Shown here: in pieces, positions 13,991 through 26,360 of the stretch
How positions within the stretch are numbered: the first letter of the stretch is position 1
Layout of the letters: every line of letters starts with the position of its first letter
NCBI GenBank assembly: GCA_037576195.1
Contig: CM075104.1
Location: 18,492,211-18,556,210 of the forward strand
DNA: 64,000 nucleotides
Direction: 5' to 3'
Source of the DNA: Phytoseiulus persimilis
Lineage: Eukaryota > Arthropoda > Arachnida > Mesostigmata > Phytoseiidae
The notes under the pieces: generated by a model
What the model was told of the DNA's origin: nothing
What the model saw: only the letters and a program-made list of their open reading frames with translations
The model's database searches: none
Made by a program: the position numbers and the translations under genes

Positions 13991-16900
13991 GTGCACGGGA
14001 AAGGTTGGTCGAAAACTGTCGCTGCATTCGTCCTATGCTCCCTCGAGATGCTCGCATTCGCAATCCTCAGAACAATGTGCCCCGGAATCCAGAACTCGCC
14101 ACACCGAATGGAGCAGTCCCGAAAATTCAGCTAGGTGGTTCAGAGGGTATGCTGGGCACCGTCGAGGCTTCTTTCCAGAGGAGGAATCCACTCATTCCTG
14201 ATAGCAGTAGGTATGAGGGTCGACTACGAAAACCTGAAGGTAACTGACGATCTACTAAACGCCCTCTGAAAAGCGCGGTGCTGGGATCAGATGCGATGCT
14301 GGAGCGGTAATATGGTTAAGAGTAGCTGTAACAGTTGGGAAAGTATGCGGAATTTCGCCGAGCAAGTCAGCATGAGGTTAGCGCGATTCTCGACAGACAT
14401 AGCAATCGAATCAGCAGAATTCTTCTCTCACGGAAGCTCTGTCTTGCTGAGTGTCCGGAACGAGAACCTAGCTCAACGCTGCGATGCACCGGGAGAACTG
14501 AAGACTTTTCTCCGAGAACATACATCGACGCCGAAGACAATGAAGCGACTTACAGAGGTGAACAACCATCGCTGATCACGAGTTCAGTACCTCGAACTTC
14601 CTCCGGATCCGGCCGTGCGATGACTCGGATCATCATCATCGCCGAAATGAAATGGAGCGTTCGGAACTCCGTCACAGAGAGTCGTTCAGTGTTAGGTTCA
14701 CGGAAGAAGAGATAACTGCATTCGCCCAAATACACTCAAGTAATATGTCGGAGTTCGCCCATTCGTCAATTAGCGGCCCTTGCAATTACACAGCCCGACA
14801 TCAAAGATGTGACGAGGGAACTGGTACCGAGGTTGAGGTAAATCGAGGTCCAAGAATCCGGATCCGTCAACCGTTTCCTCGTTTCAGCTCTCGATATTCC
14901 GGATTCATGTGATGCTTTGCCGCGAGCCATCCCCTCGGCTTGGACCCTCACCTGGATTGACTCCCTCGCGAGAGACGTTTAAATATGGTGTGCGTGGGAA
15001 AGTGTTGACTAGGTGCGACAAAATGCTCTTCGGTTTTCGCCACGAATCGTTTCCTCCTAGCTCAGAGAGTGTGGCTCCGATTGACTTGGAATTTTACGCC
15101 AGGAATAGTCCTGTCATAGATCTATTTGAATGAGGACAAATTTTCATTGATCTGGAGCAGGAATCAGAGAAAATCAGCAGGCATCGTCTCACGGAAATCC
15201 AAAAGATCAATGAGACGGGAAAACCTGAGCTGATCTGAGCAGATGGTTGACAGATTTGAAACCCAGGACCTTGGTTCACTCCAGCTTGGGCAACGACTCC
15301 CTTGTTGAAGCACAATCCTTTCCTGTCGGACAACGCGTAATATATACGTGTATGAAGTGAAGAGCGATTCCCGGTAAGTAACGGCCTCACATCAATTTCA
15401 TTCAGAAGATCGGGTCAAATAGCAGGTCAGATAAAAAAAAAAGCGCTGAGCCACTTTCAGGTAGCTGGATCAGAACAGGAGGGCATACAGTTCTCCTGCA
15501 GTCATGAATTCCAGGGAAGATCCAGGAGATCCAAGACACGAGAATCTGGCGAAGCTCATTCAACTAATCTTGCAACTTGTCAACTCCACATCGGTTCACA
15601 CACCCCAACTTGGGAGCTATCCCAAGATGAGAACTTGCAGTTTGCCGCTGGATCATTTCAACGGCGCCTGATCGGCTGAGTGACGCATCTAAGCTCCGCT
15701 CAAGAGAGAAGAAACTGTTACTAAGGGGATTTGGACCTATCTTCAGCGAAATTCGTCAGACTCTGCCCCGACCGAGCTCCCTCTCTTTCCCGAGCCTTAG
15801 CGGCTCGACTATCACTCTTCGGCATATGCTGCTGTTCTGCTCGAATCTGCAAAAAATGCGAAAAGAGATATCGGCTTTCTTTGCACGACTCCTTTCCAGA
15901 CCGAATGAATAAAAATCGGCCCGATGCATGCGAATCTCACCCCGGATTCCGGGCCATTGCTTCCCCAGTATTCTCCCGGGGAGGTTTTCATCATTGCTCA
16001 CGACTTCTGTTCGGTTCCGCAGAGTTTCGACGTCGCTTGCGTAGGGGTACGTCTGCGATGCTCCCTTCGAGCGTTTTCAGCCAATAATCGACCTCCAACA
16101 ATCAAACCTCATTCTCTGAGGTCGGCAGAGGTTATTCCTTCCTTCGTTGACGGTCCATATGGATGTCTATGGTGGCAACATCAGGGCATCCATGACACAT
16201 GGGAGAAATGCCGGGAGTCTAGGGCAGTGGTCTACGGGAATTCATAGCTGTTCGGTTGGCACTCGATGGCAAGCCCTCAACCCGAGCCCATCGATATCGT
16301 TGATTACGAGGTTGAGGAGACGTATATGGAACAAGTCGTACTCCGACTTCACTTCAAATGTCACGATATGGCCCGCACGAGGGACTCAATGAAGCACTTG
16401 ACCGCGTTTCCTGCGGGATCTCAGCGGGAGATCGAAATATGGTGCAAAAAAAAACGTTTGATGGTCCTGCGAAATGATTTCTCCACTCAAGCATCATGTC
16501 TTCATCGAATCGGCGAATGCGTTGTTTGGTTGTTTCATCTCCTCCCGGTTTGTTCATGGCTCTCCTCCAGGTTCCTCGTCGCGTTGAACGCTTGGCTGCC
16601 GCTGGCAAGATCCGGCTTGGCTATATCGAGATATTGAGTATCTCTTTTGGCAATATACTCCCATAGCCTCCTTTGCCCAGCATTACTGGATGTCTGACCA
16701 CTAGTAGGATTTACGGGGGGCCGTAACTATAGAGACGCAGTGCGGTTCGCGGATTCGCGTCATGCATCAAGGGTTCCTTACTCTTGGGAAGCCGCAAGAA
16801 TACTCTTTTTTCTGAGCGAGAGCAAGAGGAACTGATCGAATTGTCACCGATCGCTATCAGCAAGCCCCGGAAAGTACAAACCCTGTGAGCCTGGGGGTAT

Positions 16901-19900
16901 TTTCTTTCAATCCTCGTTTGCGTCCGACCAGCCATGAGCTGGTCGCGAATGTGCGGCGCGCCAAACTTCGATAGCTCATAACTGAACAGACCCACGTTCG
17001 AATACGCGAGAAAATAGCAATCCAGTCAAGATCTCTCGAGTAGATCAGACGAGTGGCGTTCCGACATGAACGGATCCACGACGCGACTTCTGGACTCCCT
17101 GCTCTCCTCGTCGACAAGAAAAAGTAGAGGTTATCGGCCGCGACAAACCGGAGATCTCGGCTTTTAGTAGCACCCATTTCGCTGTCCTAAAATCGGACAG
17201 TATCGTAAGAGCAGATTCTCGGAAACGCTACACCTCCGACATGGAACGCGTTAACGAAGCCTAGTGGCACTCCACGCACTCCTTTCCGCCGAAAGGAACA
17301 TTACTAACAGGCGATTTCCGATCGCATTCTGGTCGATTCCCTGCGCAAAACGTGAGCGTCCAATGAAACATCGCTGTCAACAGTTCGCAGGGCCAGAGAA
17401 TGGACCCAACGCGGTATACGGAGGATGTGAATGAAAGAATCGAGCCGAAACACGCGCCACACGTCTCACCTGATGACACCGGAAACGTGGAACGAACGCT
17501 GACGGCATGTCACCGTGCGCTGTAGAAGGTCGCTTTCGAAATGCGTCGTTTCCAGTTTGAACTGATCCTCGAGCTCACATGATTCTTTTCTCGGTGCTGG
17601 TTTGATTTTACCCGGGGGAACCTCAGAATTAGCTCGACAGCATAGTCCCGAAACGGATCAGACTTCGAAGGCTGAAAAAGTAGGTCACCGTCTCAGCTTC
17701 ACCGGGATCACAAAACCCAATCATTTTTCGATTCCTGATGACTTCGTTGAACCCGCACGAGGGAGCACGCAGCTCGTCGTTTGTACATTTTCTGCGCCTC
17801 CTGGAAGCGTGGGTATGAGTCTCTGGAATTCTCCGGTTCTCCCAAACTGCGCTGTGGGTCTCCGCTCGTTTCAAAACACCATGTATATGCTCGGAAACCA
17901 GCCCCTTCTCCCAGTTTTGCGGAAGGGATTTCTTCTTGAACCGAGGTTGGCCGTCATTTTTTGCTAACGGCCGGACTCGGAGTCGGAGCGACCTCGGTAA
18001 CAAAACCATCCCAAGTGGCCTCCGATGTTTTACCCAGTACCCCTCAGAATGGGCATGGGGGGCACAGGCGTTCAATGAGCAAGAACAAGTTGATTGATCG
18101 CGAACGAATTCTAGTTTACTGATGGAAATTCAGACTCGTATCTTTCGCGTGAGCGAAGTCGTTAATGATTCTTCCGCAATGGATCTAATCCGTTCTCCCA
18201 TGGTCGACGGAGGAGTAACGTGAGCTAGCTCTATCAACGGCAGCGCGTCGTTCGGGCGTGATTTTGATTTTGTTTGTTCCAGCAAATGATCCCGGAGCGA
18301 TATTTCCTCGACCACGCTTCTGATACGGATTCTATTCTGGGCGATTTCTCAGGAAAATTCTCTCTAGCCTCTGATGTCTCGGAATCGCTTGAGAACCGGG
18401 ATGAGGCTCGTGGGACGCATTTAAAAAATATACTCATCATCAGTGAATGAAATATCATAAGTGAATGAGAACTCCGACCTCCGTGGTGGCACACTGACAA
18501 CAAACGTCTCTCAGAGAATAGAAGTGTACCCAATACCCAAAACGATGTGACGGATTTCTGCGCGCAATGCGGATCGAACACCAACAGCACGCTGTCTCCG
18601 TTATCTGTCACCTCGTACAGGATCACCTCATATCTTAACCACCATGCAACCGGCCGATTTACACGAAGATCGATTGCGCAGGCTTTTTCGCAGCCGAGCG
18701 AGTCTCTCCGAAACGTATCAGGTGACAGATACTACCTACCGTTCGTCGAGACGGTTCCCCACCAGTTCCCACCTTGGTCGTCATCATAGTCGTGCCGGAG
18801 AAGTCAGAGCTCCTTGCCATATTTGTCACAGGGCGATTGGATTGCCACTCCCACAAAAGGCACGGTGAATTTGATCACCTCTCAAGTTCAAGGCTTTGAA
18901 TATTCCACAGAGCTCGCTCAATCCAGGGTGGTGTCTCGGACAGAGGCCTGACCTCGCTGTTCGGTGAACTCGATTGCCCAGATTTCAGTGAGTACAGCGA
19001 ACTCAGGGAGGACTCACAGGGAATAATTGCATCACGTTGGCCATTTTTTGAACCTCAACACAATCGTCGACCGTCCTGTGGATTGTCGCAAAACCAAAGG
19101 ACTCGCCATCTGCCGAGTGAGCTGCACATCCATGTGGTTTGCGCGACGAGGATCCTTATGGCCGGTTTTGCACTCCGCTTCCTGCTGCGCTCTCCCAGCT
19201 TGGGGCCTCATTTTAGAGGAACGCCCTGCAAAAGATGGAGGGTCCAACTTGATCGCGAGCCAATAAGAACCGGTTCTGAACAACGCTCAAATGCTCACAT
19301 CCCAATACTCTCTGTCCAGATACATACACCGCGAAACAGATACGCACTCGAAGAGCCTAGCTGCTAAAACCGGGGCTCTGAGAGGGCCTATTCACATATT
19401 CGATAGACTCCCCGCTTGCTTGCGCCACACTTCGACTCCGTGATGCCATGATGCTTCGCACGTTTGGGAAATCTGCTCCTCCGTATTCCTAGGGATCGGA
19501 GCCGTTCCAGGAGAGCGACCACCACGGCGGAAGATACAAGCTGACCCTCCGCTCTCTTGGAATTTTCACGTTTTCGAGGACACTTCCCCAGTGATGACTT
19601 GGCTGTTCTCCGATCTATTAACTGAACGCAGGTAGCTCGATCCGAGCGAGCAGATCGATTTTTTATTCTCTCCCAGCATGTCGAGGATTTCAACTCGATG
19701 AGCTCAATGCGCAGTTTGTGTGGAGTCACGGAAATCCTCGGCGTTGGAACCACAGTTCCGGGAGCTATGATTGCGTGCATAGACAGCAAATCTAGCGAAT
19801 CCTGAGTATGAGGGAGTGGTGGGTGAAGAGACCACTGCTCGAAAATTCAGGGAAGCTGGAGGTTTCGGAGGAAACAATTGATGCAACCATCGAATTTCAG

Positions 19901-21629
19901 TCGAGATCGCTCACATCACGGCTGCTGGGTCGCCGATGCTTCGGGATTCTGATAGGTGCGAATATCCTGTGGACTTCCAAAGTCGACGCGAGTCGGCGGA
20001 ACTATCAATAACTGAAAGTAAGTAACGAGCAAGCAGCCGGAGTTTGACGGGCTGCCAATGCTCTCTTCGCCCCAATCCCGCATACAGCTCTGACTCGCTG
20101 CCTCCTCAAGTGTTCCCGTGCGATAGGGTGAAGTTGGTTCGCGGTTGCGATAGTGGTTGATGTGTGCTGCCAGAAACTCCCCATGTCAGATACCATCGAT
20201 CTTCCGCCGACCCCTGACGCCAGCTTGTGGCGTGGTTACGAAGCAGCAGTGGAGCTCGCTTGTCCCCAAATCAGAAGTCTAGGCTCGGGCGAGCACGAGG
20301 AGCTCCGGGCAGGCACTCCCATCGGACCGGATCCGCGCGAATTTCACTCATCGATCCAAGTGCTCACAAACAGATCGCGTTGTGACTCCGGAACACTCTG
20401 AGTTTTCCGGAAGTGCGTTATTCGCGGCGTTTGCGTGAGGCAAGGGTAACGTCAACCGTTTGAGAGCGAGAATGAGAAAGTGTGAGTCAGTGAGGGCTGG
20501 GTCGGGCGACAGGATTCCCGATCGCATTTCGAGACAGCGTTGCCGGCTCGAAAATTACCGGTTACAGCTCATCGAGTATACCAAGCCAGCCGTCGCAGGA
20601 AAACGTTCCTGAAGACACATGTCGAGAGATTCTCCGCAAAACAGGCGCGGTTCCTTACAGCCCCCCCCCCCCCATCGCCTCCCAATGCTGACACGATCTC
20701 GGGATCTCAGGACAAAAGGAGGACTCCACACGATATTCTCTCAAAAAATAAAGTTTTTTTTGTCTTTGTGGTGTTTTTCGACGATCGTCTGTCTACAATT
20801 GGGGTAAGATTGCGAACTTCGGGATCACCAATGTTTGGCTGGAACTAATGGTATTGACACCGGCGAATCCAGAGATCGTTGAGAAGAATTCGGGCAAAAA
20901 CTCGCGGCGACGGATGCCATCGGGGAGGTGCCCGCTCAGAAGCTTTGTATGGAGCCATTCACTCATTCGAAACATCCCAAGACGCTCCGGGGAACTAAGC
21001 AAGGAAAAACGAATCAAGAATGAAGCTACCCACGGTCACCCCCAGCCCCCTGAACCCAGCATGCGACTTCGACGCGAAGACTCGTCATACAGAGCCTGAA
21101 AGCTCGTACACTCTGTACGAAGCCGATGGAGGAAACGTCGTAATGTGAGGCACAGCAATAAAAAGCACGACGGAACAAGACACTTCCGCGCATCTGGCGG
21201 TGCTGCGTTCTCAAACAGAATACGCGTCGACGAGATTTTCAGTTTTGTTTTGTCGGCATTCAATGCAAACGGGCACTGCTGATGGAGATTGAAACGTGTC
21301 CACGGCAAACACAACGGTTGTTTACGAACAATGCCGACGGAGATAGCGACGTCCGGCAATGTTTCGTTTGCAAGTCCAAACTGGGTCCCCATTCAACCTC
21401 TTCGTCAACATGATAAGAACCTTTTGTTAACATCAACGGGCTTCTGGCCTCTTACTCTCTCGTCGTGCCGGGTTCAGTCTAAGATTCGATAAGAGACCAA
21501 GAGCGAATCAAAAACGATGCTTGACATGGTTTGTGTCGACATATCACTCATATTGGTGGGAGCCGGTGCCTTCAGAAACCAATTTCCGGGAGTCTTCATC
21601 CATTTTCATATGGAAAAGAATACTCGGAA
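13991..21629. other. Gene-poor stretch, no exon recognised
   Basis: 7.6 kb read on both strands without finding a family match or a phase-consistent exon chain. A run of 13 C occurs at 20661-20673. Open frames up to about 150 codons (for example minus 17629-18075, plus 16266-16637 and minus 16857-17177) look like chance or unrecognisable old repeats. One short segment at about 14757-14845 reads like a helix and ends at a GAG|GTAAAT donor-like site, but it lacks an acceptor with a pyrimidine tract. Confidence 0.4.
20661..20673 (+). repeat. Homopolymer C tract (13 nt)
   Basis: Thirteen consecutive C. It may be the remnant of a dispersed repeat C/G tract, but the flanks do not show the GTAGCGAG head. 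Confidence 0.8.
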
Positions 21630-21705
21630 AAGTAGCGTAGCGAGGAGGGAAGGGGGAGGGGGTCCGGCCCCGGCATCAGGGCCTCGGGCCTGGGGCATCG
21701 CGTCG
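21630..21705 (+). repeat. Short dispersed repeat, copy 3
   Basis: It reads GTAGCGTAGCGAGGAGGG, a G-rich stretch, then CCGGCCCCGGCATCAGGG. It has the same head-to-tail order and orientation as copy 1. Confidence 0.6.
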
Positions 21706-22477
21706 TCCCTCTGGAATCCGGAGACGGCATTCGGCAAATCATGCATCGCATACCGAACCTCCCTTAGACCCTTAAGGTCGCGGGATCGCCCTCTAACGAA
21801 CTTGAAATCGGATCTCTCTGAATCGCATAGACTCGCAGAGGGAATAGATGAGTCTCAAGCCCACGGAACTCAGAGTGGCATATTGGCTAGAGGAATTATT
21901 GCTATGGAGCAGAGAGCATTTACAAAACGTTCACATAACTCCACAAACTCCGCTAGTTGTGCCGTGTCCCAGCAAGGGCCAACCGCTGGGGCGTGAGCCG
22001 ACTCAAAAACTCCCATGCAGATTATCAGCCCAACATATTTTCGAGAGCTCATGCAGTTCGCTCAGACCTGGACGGATTATTACTCGGACGATTTAGCGCG
22101 CGCGATCCAGCAGCCATATCGCTGTGAGTCCCAAAATTCTGTCTAAGAATACTGTTGATTCGTAATATTTTCAAATTCAGAGAAATATTCTTTAATATTG
22201 TTGATTTTGTTGAATCGGAGAGTTACCGTAGTCCACATTGAGGAATCCTCATCACTGAACACCAATGACCATTATCGGGAACAGTCCTCATCGTGATCTT
22301 TTCGAGTGATGATTTCCGGTATCGTGGCTTTTCGTTTGTCCGGGGGCACTCCCCACGTATCAGGGCTGCACTCACAGGACATATTTTCATTTTTTCACTC
22401 GCCTGATTTGTGCAAGATGGTTTCTATCTCTGTGCCGAACTTCGTGGAAATTTCCTGCAGTAGGGGCATTGGGTTGA

Positions 22478-22530
22478 GGTTCCACCCCGGGCATCACCGA
22501 GGGTCGCTACGCTGCTGCCCCCCATCGATT
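22478..22530 (-). repeat. Short dispersed repeat, copy 4
   Basis: On the minus strand: GGGGGGCAGCAGCGTAGCGA, then CCTCGGTGATGCCCGGGG. It is of the same subtype as copy 2 (head followed by TGATGCCCGGGG). Confidence 0.6.
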
Positions 22531-25330
22531 CACCGTTCGAGGATTTTCACGATTCAGATCGACAGCGTTCCTTCGGAATCCGGGCTGGGGCAACCCTCCT
22601 CGAGGTTGGTTCTTATCACAAACCCGCATCGCGTCAATGAGACGTCCTCACGGAGATTACTTCCCCGGGTCAGTGTTGACAGTAATCACAATCCTCGCAG
22701 CGTACATTGTTGCGACCAAATCCTCGGTGTCGCGGTGACGTTCTCATCCACAGCGGCCGGAATTCTGCAGATAAGCAAAGTCCAGCGAGGACAGCTCTTC
22801 TCTGACCTAGAACTGTGATGTCTGACTCCAAAACGATCTCCTCTCTCTGTTCTTGAGCGACTTGATATTTCGCGATTTGGGTTTCTCTTTCGAGAGGTTC
22901 CACATCGTTAGCCTCATTACTGGCTGCTGGCACGATTGCGGTTGCGGGCGAGCTCACATGAGCCCTGACATCATTTTCCTGATCTCCATCAGCGCTTGTT
23001 TGACTCATGTTCTCCTCAAGATACACCGAGTTCGAAAGAAATGCCTCAGCGAACATCATACGGCCTCATCATCTTTCCTAACCAGGACAGCGACTCCATT
23101 CCGATCATATTCGTTGCCGATACACGATCTCCAATTGAGTCGGTCACAAGGAATACGTCTCTTCCGACGGCAGGAGCTCGAAGTCTAGTGGAGAATCGTC
23201 TCAATGTATTCGTCAGGACTTCTGTGCGGCCATGCGAAAGGAGCTCCTAGGAGCCTGGAGGGGGAACTAGTGACGTCACTGTGAACTTGTGGGAACTTTA
23301 ATAAGAGTTGAATACTTGAAAGTGAACTCTTTCGTCCAAGGCTGGGACATGGCTCATGTCAGCCCTGTTAGCTAGTCGTTAAACGACTCTAATGAAACCC
23401 AGCCAGCCCGACCGCTGGAGGTGCTATTTAGCCAGCGGGTGGATGGGGAGCGAGCGAAGCACAGACGGCGGACCAAATGGAGATTTCTGTGACGAACTTT
23501 CATCAGGAAATGGAAGCATCATCACCGACTGCATCCGAACAGGGTACGATTTCAACTCAGTGTCCAAGTCAATGACGACAATATGAGTTCGAGGGGACCT
23601 GATTTCACTAAAGCTTGAGCGTACGATGCAGGATGCGGATTCGCTGATTTATTCTGATCGAGGAAGACACCCGAAGCTCCCAGTGGCGACAAAACATCCA
23701 AGTTCCATCCGCTCATGTTCGATGTACGATACTCACATCTCGTGTTTTCGATCCGAGATCGACTGATCCCGGTCATCGACCCCACGGCAGTTCTGATCTC
23801 TTTGGTTGCAGTTCGCGCCCTCAACCCCAGTGCTCCTGAATTCCCGAAGTCCGTGGGAGAGACGGAGCACGAGCCAATGTGTTGGCCTGCGAAGTCCCAT
23901 GATTCTCGAGTCAGAACATGGGGAACATCAGCCACTCCGCTTTTTCGCTCAACACACCTCATTTGAGAGTTCGAGTAGGTACGGGAAAGCCCGTCAAACG
24001 AGACGATAGCTGAGCCGTATTCGCGTCTGGCTGTTTCCCTGAGAGTGGTAGAGTCTGAACTCGGGATTCTGTTCGGGGAGAGCTGGCGCGGAGGATCTAA
24101 ATAGAAGAAAAGAAACTTCAGACCGAAGGAGCTTGATGTGGAAATTCCTCGTTCCAGAACCGCAGGCACAGAGTCGCTTTGAAACTTTTTGAGGAAAGCT
24201 TCTTATGTACAGGTATCGATGCTGATAAGAATCGAAGCCATCGCCAGTATAGTTAGAGATAGACCGAGCTATGGACGACGGATTCTGTCTTCGAAGCCTC
24301 GGTGACGATCGGTTGCAGATACTTCGAATAACTGCGGTTCTCGATGCGTTTCAGGAGCCTTTTCTCCTCCCAGCAGCGTTTACCATTGTTTGAATTTTGT
24401 GAATATGAGGAATTTCTTCGAGAACAAATTACCTACATCCTCCTCCTCTATCTGATGATGGATCCTCATCTCATGAATGATTTGAAAGCCCGGAGCTTGA
24501 CTGCATCCATGAAAGGACCGAGAAATGTATCCGTTCAGGCTGAAATGGATAACTGCAGAGAAAAAAAAGACAGGACTCGAAGCGTACCGTGTGGCGAACA
24601 GACGGCCGGCGGACGATCCTGGCTGGGAATCGGATACACTTGGAATGCAGTTACTGTCGAGCCCCGCTGGCTCGAGGATTCCCGGTGATTCGCTAGTTGG
24701 CACTGTATGAGCCTATCTGATAATTCGCCACGTATCACGATGAACAGAGTGATTCTGAATCCACAGGTGGGGCAGCGGGACTCTGACGTGTGTCCAATAC
24801 CAAGTTTGAGTCTGTCGATTGGTCCGAGCGAACCTCGGCCGTGATATTCGGCCACTGCATCCGAGACTCTAAATGGAAGAGACTGATCGATTGCTTCCCG
24901 AATGCGTGGCGAGGTCGTTCCTATCGCATGCAAGGGGACGACGTTGCTATCTATTCAGTTGTTTTCCTGCAATCGGGACCGACTGGAACAGAACTAATTA
25001 CTGGCGGGGACGATCTAGTTCAAAGGAGGACGTTCTTCCCCTGTTTGTGCGGTGACAACTTCCGGAATTTATTCCTCGATTCCTGCGCTCAGAAACAGCG
25101 AGCTCGGGAGCGAACAAATCGGTTGCGTGGGGAACCTCCCATGACTTTAGCAAACATGGTAATAAATACGACACAGGCGGAATAAATATCAAGCATGGGA
25201 TGAGATTTGCTGTCGAAACCGGGATCTACGAGTCTGACTGATATGCTACGATCCCGGGTGGAATTTTCGAGAACAAGCGATCAGAAAGGAGTCGAATGAT
25301 CTTTCAGTCTTGACTGATCCTTATGGAGGT
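22531..25330. other. Gene-poor stretch, including the presumed 3' UTR of the 300-residue-protein gene
   Basis: The right end should include the 3' UTR of the minus-strand gene that ends at 25331; no AATAAA was seen on that strand close by. Minus-strand open frames at 22670-23059 (129 codons, charged helical middle) and 23552-24169 (205 codons) have no recognisable motif or splice context. Confidence 0.4.
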
Positions 25331-25466
25331 TCAGTGGATCCCGATTAGTTTGAGGAGTCGCTGTCCTATGGTTTCTGGGCATGATCGGAAAACCACTCCG
25401 CAGTTCTGATGCCGCAAAGCCGCTGCGATGGCATTGTGATACTTGTCCATGCCGGGAATCCGTGGA
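25331..25466 (-). CDS. 300-residue secreted/membrane protein, exon 5 (last)
   Basis: Acceptor CAACTTACAG precedes 25466. The first base completes a Ser codon split AG|T with exon 4 (phase 2), and 44 residues follow to TGA at 25333-25331. The exon holds the second cysteine pair (C278 and C285, the latter followed by Pro) inside NCGVVFRSCP, preceded by a small helix with YHNAIAAAL. This arrangement resembles the end of DM4/12-type domains, where a Tyr-x2-Ala helix precedes a Cys...CysPro. The exon is easily missed because it has no in-frame ATG-started ORF of useful length. Confidence 0.85.
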
Positions 25467-26117
25467 CTGTAAGTTGAAACAAACTTTCAGAACGTTCAGT
25501 TCGGAAACTCGGTTGAGAGCCCTGGATCCCGCCCGACAGTTCCCTGGATTGGTTCCCACCGCGAGGAAAACGTAAATCAAACACTCAGATTTGAGCTATC
25601 GACAGTTTCCCCGCCAAGACAAACAGCACTGGAAGTGAATGACTCAGAACCGAGACAGGTTCCCTTGTTTAGAGAGGGAGAGGGGGCACGCCAGGTGAGA
25701 ATACGAATCTCCAGCGAAAGTCTCTCCGCTGCAATTGCTGCTGCCAGGGCTCCACCTATACCTCAGGACGTGAAAAGGACAAAAGTTCCGATGCTGCTCG
25801 GAAGGTGTGGGCGAACGGACCCGCCACGGCCCGCGCACCCGCCTGGTTGCGCTGGATCCACCGGTAAACCACCGGGAGAAATCGAGATTCTCCTGCGTTT
25901 CATGCATTGTCAACCGGAATGATGGGTGCGGGCTCATTTGGATTCCGAGAGCGATTCTCATTCCAGGTTCTTGGTCAGGCCGCCTCGGTCCACTGGTCGG
26001 AATGAGAGGCGACTCACAACCCTATCCGCACCGTCGTGCGATCTGTTTCGTCTCTGAGAACGTCTAGACAGTCGAGTCTGGAGCGACTTCGGACCCACAC
26101 GCGGTTCCCGTGCTTAC
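25467..26117 (-). other. Intron 4 of the 300-residue-protein gene
   Basis: Donor GTAAGC (minus, at 26117) and acceptor TTACAG (25467). 651 bp. No other feature seen. Confidence 0.8.
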
Positions 26118-26360
26118 CTGAGGAAGTTGAGGAGGAAGCCTGCTACACCTTTTCCGGCGAGATATTGCTCAATCTCGCAGATCGTTCGCTGCTTGCATTC
26201 AAAATCATTGACATTCAATACGCGGAACATCTGCTCGGGGTAATCAACCTCCTTGAGACTTCGCAGAGTTGACATGAACGGTTCCATGGCCTGGCGGAGC
26301 ATTTTCACTTCCTCAACGCGGAGCTGGGGCATCCCTCGAGGCTGGAGCAGCTCCCCGTTC
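26118..26360 (-). CDS. 300-residue secreted/membrane protein, exon 4
   Basis: Acceptor ATTCCAG, 80 whole codons, donor CAG|GTAAGC. The first base completes Arg175 (AG|G). Residues 176-255 are largely helical and charged, followed by the first cysteine pair in ECKQRTICE (C230-x5-C236-E). This C-x2-R-x2-C-E pattern is the signature start of arthropod DM4/12 domains. A hydrophobic stretch GVAGFLLNFL follows, also as in that family. Function is unknown in that family; I infer an extracellular disulfide-bonded domain. Confidence 0.85.

Noticed and set aside
14757-14845. Helix-like segment ending at GAG|GTAAAT
   Set aside because: No acceptor with a pyrimidine tract in frame and no family match over about 30 residues.
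22670-23059. 129-codon minus ORF with a charged helical segment
   Set aside because: Could be the tail of a TE DNA-binding protein, but the resemblance is too weak and no partner domain is nearby.
23552-24169. 205-codon minus-strand ORF
   Set aside because: No motif, compositionally ordinary, no splice context; an ORF of this length is not surprising in this much half-GC sequence.
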